This document shows, one piece after another, positions 9,047 to 18,897 of a stretch of DNA of 64,000 bases. The notes under the pieces are model-generated. The model saw only the letters and a program-made list of their open reading frames with translations. It was not told the DNA's origin and searched no databases. This DNA is from Nitrosomonas stercoris. Lineage in GTDB: Bacteria > Pseudomonadota > Gammaproteobacteria > Burkholderiales > Nitrosomonadaceae. The DNA is taken from positions 2,046,001 to 2,110,000 of the forward strand of contig AP019755.1 in the NCBI GenBank assembly GCA_006742785.1. The letters are read 5' to 3'. Position 1 is the first letter of the stretch. Every line of letters begins with the position of its first letter. Both the position numbers and the translations under genes were made by a program.

Positions 9047-9349
9047 TTATCGTTTGTTATCCCATTTATTATCTTCTTTAATTTCGATTATTTCTGCATC
9101 CTCGATGATTGCTCCATTTTCTTCATTTCTTTGAGCTTCGGTCTTCATCGCCTGACGAAGTTTACGTCGCACCCACCACAATCTGGCACCTACTGCTGCG
9201 GCAACCGCAGTAAATAGTGCTAATACAATTGAAAAGAAAAATGCTCCGAGTACCACCACCACAATAACAGTCGGTATTAATGTCAAGTAAAACAGCCAAC
9301 GATTGGCAGGTGATGGATTGGCTGATTGATCTGCAGAACTTTGGTGCAT
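9047..9349 (-). CDS. Small membrane protein of unknown function
   Basis: About 100 residues with a hydrophobic region (RWLFYLTLIPTVIVVVVLGAFF and SIVLALFTAVAAAVGARLWW) that makes one long or two short membrane helices. A basic stretch (RRKLRQAMK) and an acidic tail follow. AGAAGAATC before the ATG at 9349 supports this start; an upstream ATG at 9397 would overlap the end of pepP. It lies directly downstream of pepP and is probably cotranscribed. I do not recognise a named family. Confidence 0.6.
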   Translation of the reverse strand: MHQSSADQSANPSPANRWLFYLTLIPTVIVVVVLGAFFFSIVLALFTAVAAAVGARLWWVRRKLRQAMKTEAQRNEENGAIIEDAEIIEIKEDNKWDNKR

Positions 9350-9363
9350 GATTCTTCTGATAA

Positions 9364-10692
9364 TTATTTTTCTGTAATCGTCGCGCATTGCATCCACTCC
9401 TCTATTTCAGTTATTTTTTTGGGCACTGAGTGCGTTAGCACTTCACAACCCGTTGTTGTCACAGCGACATCATCTTCAATGCGTATCCCGGTATTCCAAA
9501 AATGTTCTGGTACATTTTCAGCTGGGCGAATATAACAACCCGGCTCTACTGTTAGTGTCATGCCGGGCACCAGCGCACGCCATTGTCCAGCTTGCTTGTA
9601 TTCTCCGGCATCATGTACATCTAACCCTAACCAATGCCCGGTGCGATGCATATAAAATTGTTTGTAGGCTTCTGTTTCCAGCACGGAGTCAATACTGCCA
9701 TGACACAGTTTCAGATCAATGAATCCTTCTACCAATATACGCAAGGCCGCTTGATGTGGCATATCCCAATTATTACCAGGACAAACTGCTTCGATGGCTG
9801 CATGTTGAGCATCCAATACCAATTGATAAATATCTTTTTGTGCGGCGGAAAATGTGCCGCTGACCGGGAAGGTACGGGTGATGTCAGATGCGTAACCATG
9901 CAACTCGCAAGCAGCATCAATCAGCAATAAATCACCTGCTCGCAATTGCGCATCATTTTGCACATAGTGTAATACACATGCATTGGCTCCACCTGCCACT
10001 ATTGAGGTGTAAGCTGGTGCTTGAGCGCCCTGTCGGCGAAATTCATAAAGCAATTCGGCTTCTATCTCATATTCGTATTTATCTGGGCCAGTTGCTTGCA
10101 TGGCACGTTTATGTGCTTGCGCTGAAATGTTGGCAGCTTTGCGCATAATTGCCAATTCGTGTTCGTCCTTGATCAAGCGCATTTCATCAAGAAAATAGCG
10201 AATATCGCGAATTTCTGCTGGAGCGGAAACACCTGCTCTGACTTGTTTGCGTACATGATTAATCCAGCCTATGATGCGCTGGTCCCAGGCAACATCATGG
10301 CCTAGGGCATGGAATACAGTTGGCTGGTTTGCTAGTAATTTGCCAGCTTCTTCATCTAGTTGTGCAATAGAATAAGCCAGATCAAAACCGAATATCTCGC
10401 GCGCTGCTTCTGGCCCATAACGAAATCCGTTCCAGATTTCATGTTCACTATCCTTATCTCGACAAAACAAAATCTGTTGGGAGCTCTTTTTATCTTCATT
10501 TGCAACCAATACCAGCACTGCACCAGGTTCTTGAAAACCCGTTAAATAATAAAAATAGCTATCGTAACGATAAGGATAATTGGCATCGCGATTGCGATAA
10601 TACTCAGGAGCGGTGGCAATAACAGCAACCCCCTGTCCGATGTGTGACAACAGCCGTTGCCTACGGTCAACATATGTCTGAATCGGTATCAT
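9364..10692 (-). CDS. pepP: Xaa-Pro aminopeptidase
   Basis: A 442-residue M24B metallopeptidase that removes an N-terminal residue preceding proline. The N-terminal AMP_N domain carries YRYDSYFYYLTGFQEP. The dinuclear metal ligands of the C-terminal pita-bread fold are visible: two Asp in LLIDAACELHGYASDITRTF, His in HRTGHWLGLDVHD, Glu in TVEPGCYI and Glu in GIRIEDDVAV. Length matches E. coli PepP. AAGGATG precedes the ATG at 10692. It is divergent from rpe. Confidence 0.95.
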   Translation of the reverse strand: MIPIQTYVDRRQRLLSHIGQGVAVIATAPEYYRNRDANYPYRYDSYFYYLTGFQEPGAVLVLVANEDKKSSQQILFCRDKDSEHEIWNGFRYGPEAAREIFGFDLAYSIAQLDEEAGKLLANQPTVFHALGHDVAWDQRIIGWINHVRKQVRAGVSAPAEIRDIRYFLDEMRLIKDEHELAIMRKAANISAQAHKRAMQATGPDKYEYEIEAELLYEFRRQGAQAPAYTSIVAGGANACVLHYVQNDAQLRAGDLLLIDAACELHGYASDITRTFPVSGTFSAAQKDIYQLVLDAQHAAIEAVCPGNNWDMPHQAALRILVEGFIDLKLCHGSIDSVLETEAYKQFYMHRTGHWLGLDVHDAGEYKQAGQWRALVPGMTLTVEPGCYIRPAENVPEHFWNTGIRIEDDVAVTTTGCEVLTHSVPKKITEIEEWMQCATITEK

Positions 10693-10860
10693 TTACACAT
10701 CCTTACTCTAATAGCAGAATGCAGTTGTGCGTTTATCAAGTTGTCCAGCTTACTACTTTCTGATGCTCGCAACATGAAAAATACACATGAAAGCAAAAGC
10801 ATTATTAACTCCTAATTCTGTTTATGGTTAAAATGTAACATTTTTCTGTGAGGACACGCC

Positions 10861-11544
10861 ATGTATCGCATTGCTCCCAGTATTCTTTCTGCCAATTTCG
10901 CCAAGCTGGGTGAAGAGGTAACACAAGTTTTGGCTTCTGGAGCTGACATCATTCATTTTGATGTCATGGATAACCATTACGTTCCCAATTTAACCATTGG
11001 GCCATTGGTATGCGAGGCAATTCGCCCACTAACTGAAGCGATGATTGACGTACATTTAATGGTGGAACCGGTTGATCGTATTATTCCGGATTTTGCCAAG
11101 GCAGGCGCAAACATTATTTCCTTTCATCCGGAAGCTTCGCGCCACATCGACCGCACTATTGGCTTGATCAAGGAACAAGGTTGCAAGGCCGGTCTGGTGT
11201 TTAATCCGGCAACACCACTTTCCTATTTGGATCATGTGATGGACAAGTTGGACTTGATCTTAATCATGTCTGTCAATCCAGGTTTCGGTGGCCAAACCTT
11301 TATTCCTGAAGCTCTCCATAAGTTACGCCTAACCAGAGAACGAATCAACTCAAGTGGACGTGATATCTTGCTGGAGATTGATGGTGGGGTAAAAGTGAAT
11401 AATATCGCTGAAATTGCTCGTGCCGGTGCAGATACGTTTGTAGCCGGTTCTGCTATTTATGGTGCTGGTAAGGAAAGCGATCCACATCGTTATGATAGCG
11501 TGATTGCAGCGATGCGCGCTGAATTAGCAACAGTTAGCAGTTAA
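10861..11544 (+). CDS. rpe: Ribulose-phosphate 3-epimerase
   Basis: A 227-residue TIM-barrel enzyme interconverting ribulose 5-phosphate and xylulose 5-phosphate. Motifs: [34 protein letters not shown] (metal-binding His and Asp), [19 protein letters not shown], and [17 protein letters not shown] precedes the ATG. It is followed after 19 bases by gph, an arrangement common in proteobacteria and consistent with Calvin-cycle and pentose phosphate metabolism. Confidence 0.97.
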   Translation: MYRIAPSILSANFAKLGEEVTQVLASGADIIHFDVMDNHYVPNLTIGPLVCEAIRPLTEAMIDVHLMVEPVDRIIPDFAKAGANIISFHPEASRHIDRTIGLIKEQGCKAGLVFNPATPLSYLDHVMDKLDLILIMSVNPGFGGQTFIPEALHKLRLTRERINSSGRDILLEIDGGVKVNNIAEIARAGADTFVAGSAIYGAGKESDPHRYDSVIAAMRAELATVSS

Positions 11545-11563
11545 TTAACAGGAATTTTAGTAG

Positions 11564-12283
11564 ATGACTCAATCAAAAATACATAAATCCAACAGCGATC
11601 TATTTCCCATACCACTCAAAGCCGTTATTCTCGATCTGGATGGTACATTGCTTGATACAGCGGAAGATCTTGCGTTGGCCGCCAATGCGATGTTACGCGA
11701 ATTGAATATGACAGAACTGCCCTCTGCCACCATTCAAAGCTTTATTGGTAAAGGTGTTCCCAAATTGGTAAAGCGCACCTTAACCAATGATCCGGATGGT
11801 GAACCTGATCCAGCATTATTTGAACAAGCTTTGCCGCTATACGAACGCTGTTATGCGGAAAATTTGCACGTACATACACGCCCCTACCCCAAGGTCATTG
11901 AGGGATTAGATCAACTCAAGCAAAGTGGATATCACCTAATTTGCATTACCAATAAAACAGAAGTGTTTACGCTGCCGCTGTTACGCAAGACTGGCTTGGC
12001 TGGTTATTTTGAATTGGTACTATCCGGAGACAGCTTACCGAAGAGAAAGCCTGATCCATTACCCTTGCTACATGCTTGTCAGCAATTCAATATTTCTCCC
12101 GAAGAAGCGCTGCTTATTGGTGATTCATCCAATGATGCGATCGCAGCTCGTGCAGCAGGTTGTTACAGTTTTTGTGTACCTTATGGATACAATGAAGGAC
12201 ATGATGTGCACAAAATTGATTGCGATGCAGTAGTGGATTCGATTGTTGATGCGAATAACCTCATCACCTACCAAGGTCATTAA
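11564..12283 (+). CDS. gph: Phosphoglycolate phosphatase
   Basis: A 239-residue HAD-superfamily hydrolase. Motif I is LDLDGTLLDTAEDLA, motif II ICITNKTE, and motif III/IV SGDSLPKRKPDP followed by IGDSSNDAIAA. It dephosphorylates 2-phosphoglycolate, made by Rubisco oxygenation or DNA repair. The 19-base gap from rpe indicates one transcript. A weaker alternative is another HAD phosphatase, but the rpe-gph-trpE order is a familiar proteobacterial arrangement. Confidence 0.9.
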   Translation: MTQSKIHKSNSDLFPIPLKAVILDLDGTLLDTAEDLALAANAMLRELNMTELPSATIQSFIGKGVPKLVKRTLTNDPDGEPDPALFEQALPLYERCYAENLHVHTRPYPKVIEGLDQLKQSGYHLICITNKTEVFTLPLLRKTGLAGYFELVLSGDSLPKRKPDPLPLLHACQQFNISPEEALLIGDSSNDAIAARAAGCYSFCVPYGYNEGHDVHKIDCDAVVDSIVDANNLITYQGH

Positions 12284-12395
12284 TACCTGATGCAAGCTGA
12301 TTGTTTCAAGTTATTATATCAATTTGTCACTAGCATAAATTTATTGTGAATAGTATAACTTCCTTCTACGACACTATTTTGTTCGGTATGCTCTC

Positions 12396-13883
12396 ATGAT
12401 CCACTGTATCTCCGAAAATGAATTCGATGAGCTAAAAACGCAAGGTTACAATCGTATTCCGCTGGTGCTAGAAACTTTTGCTGATCTGGATACACCGCTT
12501 TCAATTTATCTCAAGTTAGCCAATCAGCCTTATTCTTACTTACTGGAATCAGTGCTGGGAGGCGAAAGATCTGGGCGTTACTCAATCATCGGTTTGCCCG
12601 CTAAAACCAGACTGGAAGCGCGTGCCAATCATATTCAGATTATTAGTCACAATACAGTAGAAGAGGAGGCGGATACGACAGATGTACTTGGTTTCGTTGA
12701 TGCTTACTTGAAACGTTTCAACATTGCACCACATGCCAAACTGCCTCGATTTGGCGGTGGTTTGACTGGTTACTTCGCCTATGATGCTGTGCGTTACATT
12801 GAATCCAAGCTATTCGATCAAGCTCAGCCTGATACGCTCCATACACCAGATGTTCTGCTATTGCTTTCGGAAGAGCTGATTGTTATGGACAATCTTGCCG
12901 GCAAACTTTACCTGATTATCTACATCGATCCAGCGCAAGAAGATGCTTATACGACAGGAAAAGACCATCTTAAGGAATTACTCCGTAAATTACGAGAGCC
13001 GCTGACTGCTCCTGCTGAAAAAGCGACCGCATCTGATGCTGCTGTTCATGAGTTTCCTGAAGCAGATTTTCTGGCCGCAGTAAAAAAAGCCAAACAATAT
13101 ATTGCTGATGGCGATATCTTGCAGGTTGTTTTGTCACAACGTACCAGCAAACCTTATTCGGCTTCGCCATTAGCGTTATATCGAGCCTTGCGTAGTCTGA
13201 ATCCTTCTCCCTATATGTTTAATTATCATTTTGGTGATTTTCATGTTATCGGGGCTTCACCAGAAATTCTAGTTAGACTGGAAAAAGATACGATTACCGT
13301 ACGCCCAATCGCTGGTACTCGCCCTCGTGGACAGGATGCGCAAGCGGATCAAGCGTTAGCGGAAGATTTATTGGCTGATCCCAAAGAACGCGCAGAGCAT
13401 ATTATGCTGATTGATTTAGGACGAGATGACATCGAACGAGTGGCTGAAGCTGGTAGTGTGAAAGTCACTGAAAACATGAAAATAGAATATTATTCTCATG
13501 TTATGCATATTGTTTCTAATGTCGAAGGGAAACTTAGATCTGATCTGAATGCTCTGGATGTGTTACGCGCCACTTTTCCTGCCGGAACTGTCAGCGGCGC
13601 TCCCAGAATAAGAGCAATGGAAATTATTGATGAGTTAGAAGTTTCCAAACGAGGAATCTATGCCGGTGCTGTTGGTTATCTGGGTTTCAACGGTGATATG
13701 GATTTAGCCATCACAATCCGTACCGGAATTATCAAGGATGGTTTGCTGCATGTACAAGCGGGCGCCGGTATCGTAGCAGACTCCGTGCCACAGAAAGAAT
13801 GGATCGAAACTTGTAATAAAGCTAAAGCTTTACTGCGTGCAGCCGAGATCGCTGAAAATGGTCTGGATAGCACCGTGACCTGA
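12396..13883 (+). CDS. trpE: Anthranilate synthase component I
   Basis: A 495-residue chorismate-utilising enzyme making anthranilate from chorismate and ammonia or glutamine, the first committed step of tryptophan synthesis. The N-terminal feedback domain (LETFADLDTPLSIYLKL, LLESVLGGERSGRYSIIG) precedes the catalytic domain (GDILQVVLSQRTS, GASPEILVR, PIAGTRPRG, HIMLIDLGRDDI, FPAGTVSGAPRIRAMEII). The 112-base gap after gph could hold its own promoter. No trpG, trpD or trpC follows: the next sequence is a decayed IS200-like remnant, so the rest of the pathway lies elsewhere. Confidence 0.96.
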   Translation: MIHCISENEFDELKTQGYNRIPLVLETFADLDTPLSIYLKLANQPYSYLLESVLGGERSGRYSIIGLPAKTRLEARANHIQIISHNTVEEEADTTDVLGFVDAYLKRFNIAPHAKLPRFGGGLTGYFAYDAVRYIESKLFDQAQPDTLHTPDVLLLLSEELIVMDNLAGKLYLIIYIDPAQEDAYTTGKDHLKELLRKLREPLTAPAEKATASDAAVHEFPEADFLAAVKKAKQYIADGDILQVVLSQRTSKPYSASPLALYRALRSLNPSPYMFNYHFGDFHVIGASPEILVRLEKDTITVRPIAGTRPRGQDAQADQALAEDLLADPKERAEHIMLIDLGRDDIERVAEAGSVKVTENMKIEYYSHVMHIVSNVEGKLRSDLNALDVLRATFPAGTVSGAPRIRAMEIIDELEVSKRGIYAGAVGYLGFNGDMDLAITIRTGIIKDGLLHVQAGAGIVADSVPQKEWIETCNKAKALLRAAEIAENGLDSTVT

Positions 13884-13934
13884 GAACCTCTACTCAGGAG
13901 CTTTAATCGAGAGAAACGAAGCGTCAAGCAAAAT

Positions 13935-14300
13935 CAAACTTGGCGACATATACACCTACTTGTGCCTTCATCGTCATAGCACAACCCAAAAACTAGCCAT
14001 TGGTTCAAAGCTGCTTTTTAACATATGAACATAAGCAAAATATCTCCCCTACTGTGATGCTCTGAATTGGTATTTTCAACTTTGTAGCACTATAGATGTA
14101 TAGATGGGAAGAACCGATTGCACCAGAAGGAAGGATGCATATGGCTTTTATCAGCTCCTATCTCCAAAAATTTCAACTAGTGATGTTTTTCCAATTTGAG
14201 ACAAACATCTCGCAGCGTTTCGTCCACAGTACCATCGAATACAGCATGCCGATATATCCCGCTGAAAATATCAGCTGACCACAGCAAATATAAACAAGGC
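13935..14300 (-). pseudogene. Degraded IS200/IS605-type TnpA transposase
   Basis: Minus-strand frames contain scattered pieces of a small Y1 transposase in the right order. First comes IYRHAVFDGTVDETLRDVCL with LKLEK, then a stop and FLEIGADKSHMH (the family has EIGTDKDHVH, the HUH motif region). After a frameshift come FLLVQSVLPIYTSIVLQ and then SITVGEIF ... YVKKQL followed by a stop where Trp is expected. At least three stops or frameshifts are present and both ends are undefined. This explains most of the gap after trpE. The call is from motif recognition by eye; an alignment to IS200-group TnpA would settle it. Confidence 0.72.
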
Positions 14301-14859
14301 CCCTGGATAACTATGTTGTCACCAAAACTGTTAGTAATCGATGATCGATGAAATCGGCTATTTGCTATTTCGCCGGGATGAAGCCAACTTATTTTTAATG
14401 TCATTATCAAACGATATGAGCAGGCACATCAGTGGTAGCAGTTACCGCTTAAAGAGCAAAACAACAGCGGGTAATGTTTACCAATCGGTGAAGTAACCAC
14501 AGATGGGTCAAAATTAGATTGCCATTGACAATATCTCAAGGGACGAGGAATCGAACCTGAAGGAGATTGAACAGACTCTCAAGAATATCTCCACAGCCAG
14601 TCTTATCCCACCTTCATTCCTGCCAGTCAAAATCAAACATTTTAAAATTTCCCAGCTATTAATATTTTTAACACCGAAATAGCAATCTTTTCATTCTCCC
14701 TCCCCTTCGAAATAATACAGCCTCTATATATGCATAAAAATAATAATAAAATCGTTTTATATTCTTTTTATGCATAAGAAATAGTTGTTACTCTTGCTTT
14801 GCTCGAACGACGTCGAGAGCCATAAACCAATAAACCTACAACTAAAAACAGAGGCATAA
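14301..14859. other. Non-coding stretch upstream of the porin gene
   Basis: About 560 bases without a gene I can support. The last about 150 bases are AT-rich (TATGCATAAAAATAATAATAA, later TTATGCATAAGAAATAG, a repeated TATGCATAA) and probably carry the promoter of the porin at 14860. A TPsiC-arm-like string lies near 14540, but no tRNA cloverleaf can be drawn around it. Confidence 0.4.
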
Positions 14860-16434
14860 ATGAGACACCGTACATGGATATGGCTTTATCTGATCACTCT
14901 CCCGTCACTGACAAATATGGTTCACGCAAAAGAAGCGCTTTCAGAAAATTGGAATAGCCAGACAACAGCAATTGATTCTAAGTCTGCGATATCAAAGGAA
15001 ATAATTATACAAACTGCGGCAAACGGGCAAGCTGAACCAACCAAATCAACATTCATTGCTGGTGATACACCCTCCAGCTTTTACCAGCGCGCGCGCAGCT
15101 ACAGCACTCACCCTGAGTCCGATCCTCCCCGTTACGTTCGTACTCTGTCCAAAACAGGGATTGATACTTTCAAAAATCTTTACTGGCTGGATGTCGGGTT
15201 GGATTACCGCGTACGTTATGAACACCGTCACAATGATATCCGACGCTCACGTATCACTACCGATGACCCTGTTCTACTCCGAACACGAGCCTATCTGGGT
15301 ATCAAAGAAATTCTGGATCCTCTTCGCTTCGTCGTCGAATTTGAAGATGCACGCCGCTATAACGGTAAATTCCCTAAAGATAATCGCGACTGGAATGAGT
15401 TCGAACTGATCCAGACCTACGGCGAACTCTATTTCAAGGATGCGCTGGGGCGTGATGATCTGGGCAATCACCGTCCCATCAGAATCCGAGGTGGGCGCAT
15501 GGCATGGGAAACACTGGATCGGCGCTTACTGGGTAGTAATCAATGGCGCAATACTACCAATAATTTTGAAGGTTTCCGCGTTACGCTCGGACAGGAATCG
15601 AATGACTGGGAATTCGATGCATGGGGAGTACAACCGGTCATAAGACTGATAGACAAATTTGACCGGCGCGACAAAGGCCAGTGGTTTTACGGCGCAATCG
15701 GACATTTTCGTCAATGGTCAGAAATAATCACCATTCAACCCTACTACATGGGGTTAATACAGGATGATGATGGTGGAACACGAATCAAACGTGAAATTCA
15801 CTCTCCTGCCATACGAGCCTATGGTGTTGTGCCCAACACTGAAGTTGATTTCGATCTCGGTGCCATTTATCAATTTGGCCGTGACGGTGGACAGAAAAAA
15901 TCAGCGCATTCCTATCTGCTCGAATTCGGCTACACCTTTCAACAAGCTGCTTGGAAGCCCCGTGTGAGTGCTTTTTACGGCTATGTAAGTGGCGATCGCG
16001 ACCCTAACGACAACACAAACAACCGTTTTGAAAGATTCTTTGGTTTTGGACGCCCGTGGTCAGCTGATGACTATGTCATTATGGAAAATATCCAGGCACC
16101 TAAAATCAAGGTAGAGTTCCAGCCCCATCCGGACTTACAAATTGACGGAGGCTATAACGGTTTCTGGCTCGCCAGTAAGACTGACCGTTTCAACAATCTT
16201 CTCAACGGCAATGGAAATAACCATGATCGCAGCGGTAACAGTGGCAGCTTTATCGGGCATTCAGCCGATATTCGCGCCCGTTACAGGCTGACACCCCATA
16301 TCAGTACCACACTGGGTTATTCACACTGGTTCAACGGCGGATTCATAAAAAACCGGCAACTGGCGAAACTGGGAGAAACGAGTGCCGGTACGGATTTTTT
16401 CTATGTTGAAGTCGCTATCAGCGCATTTAAATAA
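14860..16434 (+). CDS. Alginate-export-type outer-membrane porin
   Basis: A 524-residue protein with an N-terminal signal peptide ([15 protein letters not shown]). A long beta-strand-rich region resembles the Alginate_exp barrel family: [61 protein letters not shown], and a C-terminal strand ending in aromatic YVEVAISAF. Its paralogue lies at 46926-48590. A sulfate-binding protein gene starts 28 bases after the stop, so the pair is probably one transcript. Porin plus solute-binding protein suggests uptake of a small oxyanion or a sulfated compound; the substrate is inference. Confidence 0.75.
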   Translation: MRHRTWIWLYLITLPSLTNMVHAKEALSENWNSQTTAIDSKSAISKEIIIQTAANGQAEPTKSTFIAGDTPSSFYQRARSYSTHPESDPPRYVRTLSKTGIDTFKNLYWLDVGLDYRVRYEHRHNDIRRSRITTDDPVLLRTRAYLGIKEILDPLRFVVEFEDARRYNGKFPKDNRDWNEFELIQTYGELYFKDALGRDDLGNHRPIRIRGGRMAWETLDRRLLGSNQWRNTTNNFEGFRVTLGQESNDWEFDAWGVQPVIRLIDKFDRRDKGQWFYGAIGHFRQWSEIITIQPYYMGLIQDDDGGTRIKREIHSPAIRAYGVVPNTEVDFDLGAIYQFGRDGGQKKSAHSYLLEFGYTFQQAAWKPRVSAFYGYVSGDRDPNDNTNNRFERFFGFGRPWSADDYVIMENIQAPKIKVEFQPHPDLQIDGGYNGFWLASKTDRFNNLLNGNGNNHDRSGNSGSFIGHSADIRARYRLTPHISTTLGYSHWFNGGFIKNRQLAKLGETSAGTDFFYVEVAISAFK

Positions 16435-16462
16435 CATCAACTTATCTATAAAAGGAAAACAA

Positions 16463-17470
16463 ATGAAATTCAATACATGGTTGTCAGTCGGATTATTGAC
16501 ATTTGCTCTGACAGGTGCCAGCCAGGCGTTTGCTGATCGGACTCTTCTCAATGTCTCCTACGATCCGACGCGTGAACTGTATGAGGAATATAACCGCGAG
16601 TTCATCCGCTACTGGCAGGAAAGAACCGGGGAGAAAATTACTGTCAAACAGTCACATGGTGGTTCCGGCAAACAGGCGCGTGCGGTCATCGACGGTTTGC
16701 CTGCAGATATAGTGACACTTGCCCTTGCTCACGATATTGACGCAATCAGCGAGAAATCGGGACTGATCCCGGCCGAATGGCAGAAACGCTTACCTAATAA
16801 CAGCTCGCCCTATCTCTCAACGATCGTCCTGCTGGTACGCAAAGACAATCCCAAAGGAATCAAAGACTGGGATGATCTGATCAAACCGGGTGTCGCCGTC
16901 ATAACCCCCAATCCGAAAACATCGGGTGGTGCGCGCTGGAATTATCTGGCCGCATGGGGTTTTGCACTGAAAAAATACGATGGCGATGAAACAAAAGCAC
17001 AAGAGTTCCTCACCCGAATTTACAAGAATGTCTCAATACTTGATTCAGGGGCACGTGGATCAACCATCAATTTCATCCAGCGCGGCATAGGAGATGTGCT
17101 GATTTCCTGGGAAAACGAAGCTTTTCTGGCGCTCAAGGAATATGGTCCGGAGAAATTCGAAATAATCATTCCCTCGATCAGCATTCTTGCCGAACCTCCC
17201 GTATCCATTGTCGATAAGAATGCCGACAGACATGGCGTACGTAATATCGCGCAAGCTTACCTCAAATATCTGTACAGCAAAGAAGGACAGGAAATTGCTG
17301 CACGCAACTTCTATCGACCGAGTAATTTGGAAATCTCAAAAAAATATACCCATCAATTTCCAAATATCAATCTGTTTACCGTAGATGAAGTGTTTGGTGG
17401 TTGGGAAAAAGCTCACAGCATCCACTTCAAGGACGGCGGCCTGTTCGACAAAATCTATGTCAATCAATGA
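16463..17470 (+). CDS. sbp: Periplasmic sulfate-binding protein
   Basis: A 335-residue solute-binding protein of the sulfate/thiosulfate ABC family. AAAAGGA precedes the ATG at 16463. Signal peptide ends SQAFA. Family motifs: [53 protein letters not shown] and WENEAFLAL. Sbp delivers sulfate to CysTWA. No permease or ATPase gene is nearby, so it must work with components encoded elsewhere, or act with the upstream porin in another way. The family assignment is firm; the partner is unknown. Confidence 0.92.
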   Translation: MKFNTWLSVGLLTFALTGASQAFADRTLLNVSYDPTRELYEEYNREFIRYWQERTGEKITVKQSHGGSGKQARAVIDGLPADIVTLALAHDIDAISEKSGLIPAEWQKRLPNNSSPYLSTIVLLVRKDNPKGIKDWDDLIKPGVAVITPNPKTSGGARWNYLAAWGFALKKYDGDETKAQEFLTRIYKNVSILDSGARGSTINFIQRGIGDVLISWENEAFLALKEYGPEKFEIIIPSISILAEPPVSIVDKNADRHGVRNIAQAYLKYLYSKEGQEIAARNFYRPSNLEISKKYTHQFPNINLFTVDEVFGGWEKAHSIHFKDGGLFDKIYVNQ

Positions 17471-17953
17471 TCGATTCTGTATCTGGCACATTGATTGCTC
17501 ATAACCTCAAACTCGAGAAGAATCAGACATAACAGTACTGATAGTGGGTGGAGATTATATTGCATCTCTCAAACAGAAAATCACGGCACCCGGCTATCTC
17601 TGCCCGTCTCAGGGGGGGGTGCTTGGATACGCAGCTACGTACAGCGGAAGTAAGAGAGCGTGAACATGCTGACGCAGAGCACCATTTCAAGCTCAAGAAG
17701 GTGGTAAAGTGGAACGCAATTTTTGCGTACGATGCTAGAACGGATCGAAAAAACACGCGTCACGGTCTGACGCCAGAGCGGGAAGCCGTGCGGTTCTCGC
17801 ACAATCTTATCCCCGTCATACCCTACAAAACTCGTGCTGTACTGATACAGACAATAGTATCCAGTTCACAGTCGCGAGATAGACAAATACGCCTATTGGC
17901 ACAGCTTAGACATCCTCAAGGAAGCAACTTAGGAATTCTTTAATCAGGCAGTT
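17471..17953. other. 483-base stretch without a recognised gene
   Basis: It contains a run of eight G at 17612-17619 and a 131-codon plus-strand frame (17548-17943) whose translation is basic and resembles no family I know. Neither strand shows a clear ribosome-binding site. It could be a decayed mobile or phage fragment. I see no RNA gene. Confidence 0.4.
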
Positions 17954-18400
17954 TCAGGAATGATCAGAATCAGAATAATGTGAAGCATAAGAGCCTACTC
18001 CATATTCATATACTAATCTACCGCCAAACCAACCTGCAACACAAAGCACGAATAATCCTGCTATAGACAAAATAATTGCGACTAATCCGGGCTGTACCAA
18101 CTGCGTACCCTCCAATCGCATAAACAGGCTCACCGCATATAAAGACCAGCTGACCATCATTAATAACATATGCTGATTTGCCACTTTCATGGCCGGGCTC
18201 TGTTGGTCAATTTTAGCTAATTCCATCAGCCCTGCCACCATAGCTAACAAGGCTGTTACTACTCCGATGACAAGTAACACCCCAGCCACCTGACTCATTA
18301 ATTCATCGGTTCTAAAAAAACTAGCAATATCGCAGAATGTTGCGATCACCCAGGTTGCAACTGGAAAATGAACTAATAGTGGATGGATGGGATGTTTCAT
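17954..18400 (-). CDS. DUF2231-type membrane protein
   Basis: 148 residues with four predicted membrane helices and the family opening MKHPIHPLLVHFPVATWV, typical of DUF2231 proteins, which have no agreed biochemical role and occur near respiratory or redox genes. The helices lie roughly at residues 8-25, 38-60, 76-93 and 105-128. It sits 42 bases downstream of another small membrane protein on the same strand and probably shares its transcript. Confidence 0.75.
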   Translation of the reverse strand: MKHPIHPLLVHFPVATWVIATFCDIASFFRTDELMSQVAGVLLVIGVVTALLAMVAGLMELAKIDQQSPAMKVANQHMLLMMVSWSLYAVSLFMRLEGTQLVQPGLVAIILSIAGLFVLCVAGWFGGRLVYEYGVGSYASHYSDSDHS

Positions 18401-18442
18401 GCAAATTCCTTATGTTATTAAGAATTAATTAGCTAAAAATAA

Positions 18443-18793
18443 TTAAAATAATACGCTTAATAATGTCAGAAAACCGATAACGGCAATTCCGGCGTGAACA
18501 AAAACAATATTTCTAGGTGCAATATTTCCTTTCATATGAATGGAAGCCAGATAAAAACCACCTAATGCAGCTATCACCAGCAATCCAAGTGCTGCGGTCA
18601 AACGAACATCTTCTGCACCACCCGGTTCCAATACAGCTAATATTAACGCTACTAAACCGGTTGCACCTAACAAGGCGTGTATGATTGAAACTGCCCATGG
18701 TGCAAGTTTGCCAGTCAGTACTTTAGAAGCCAAAAACAGTCCCCCTACGGCAGCAATTGCGAAGATAATAATTGCAATCATTACTGTTGACAT
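18443..18793 (-). CDS. Small four-helix membrane protein
   Basis: 116 residues made almost wholly of four hydrophobic helices (MIAIIIFAIAAVGGLFLA; VSIIHALLGATGLVALIL; LTAALGLLVIAALGGFYLA; VFVHAGIAVIGFLTLLSV), with His residues in helices two and four. GAGGAGAATG-like sequence gives a strong ribosome-binding site before the ATG at 18793. Function unknown. It is divergent from the four-cysteine regulator at 18898, which may control it. Confidence 0.7.
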   Translation of the reverse strand: MSTVMIAIIIFAIAAVGGLFLASKVLTGKLAPWAVSIIHALLGATGLVALILAVLEPGGAEDVRLTAALGLLVIAALGGFYLASIHMKGNIAPRNIVFVHAGIAVIGFLTLLSVLF

Positions 18794-18842
18794 TTCATTC
18801 TCCTCTTTTTTTAACAGTGGATTTCTACTATATTACATAATA

Positions 18843-18869
18843 TGACACTTTATCAATATAAATATGTCA
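18843..18869. promoter_or_regulatory. Inverted repeat in divergent promoter region
   Basis: TGACA at 18843-18847 and TGTCA at 18865-18869 are an inverted pair 17 bases apart in an AT-rich 104-base gap between the membrane-protein gene and the SufR-like regulator gene. The position suits an operator for the regulator. Functional assignment is inference; the arms are short. Confidence 0.35.
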
Positions 18870-18897
18870 AAACTAAAAATAATATCGTTGGATACTT

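Noticed and set aside
14530..14570. TPsiC-arm-like string suggesting a tRNA on the minus strand
   Set aside because: The T stem does not pair well and no acceptor, D arm or anticodon arm can be found nearby.
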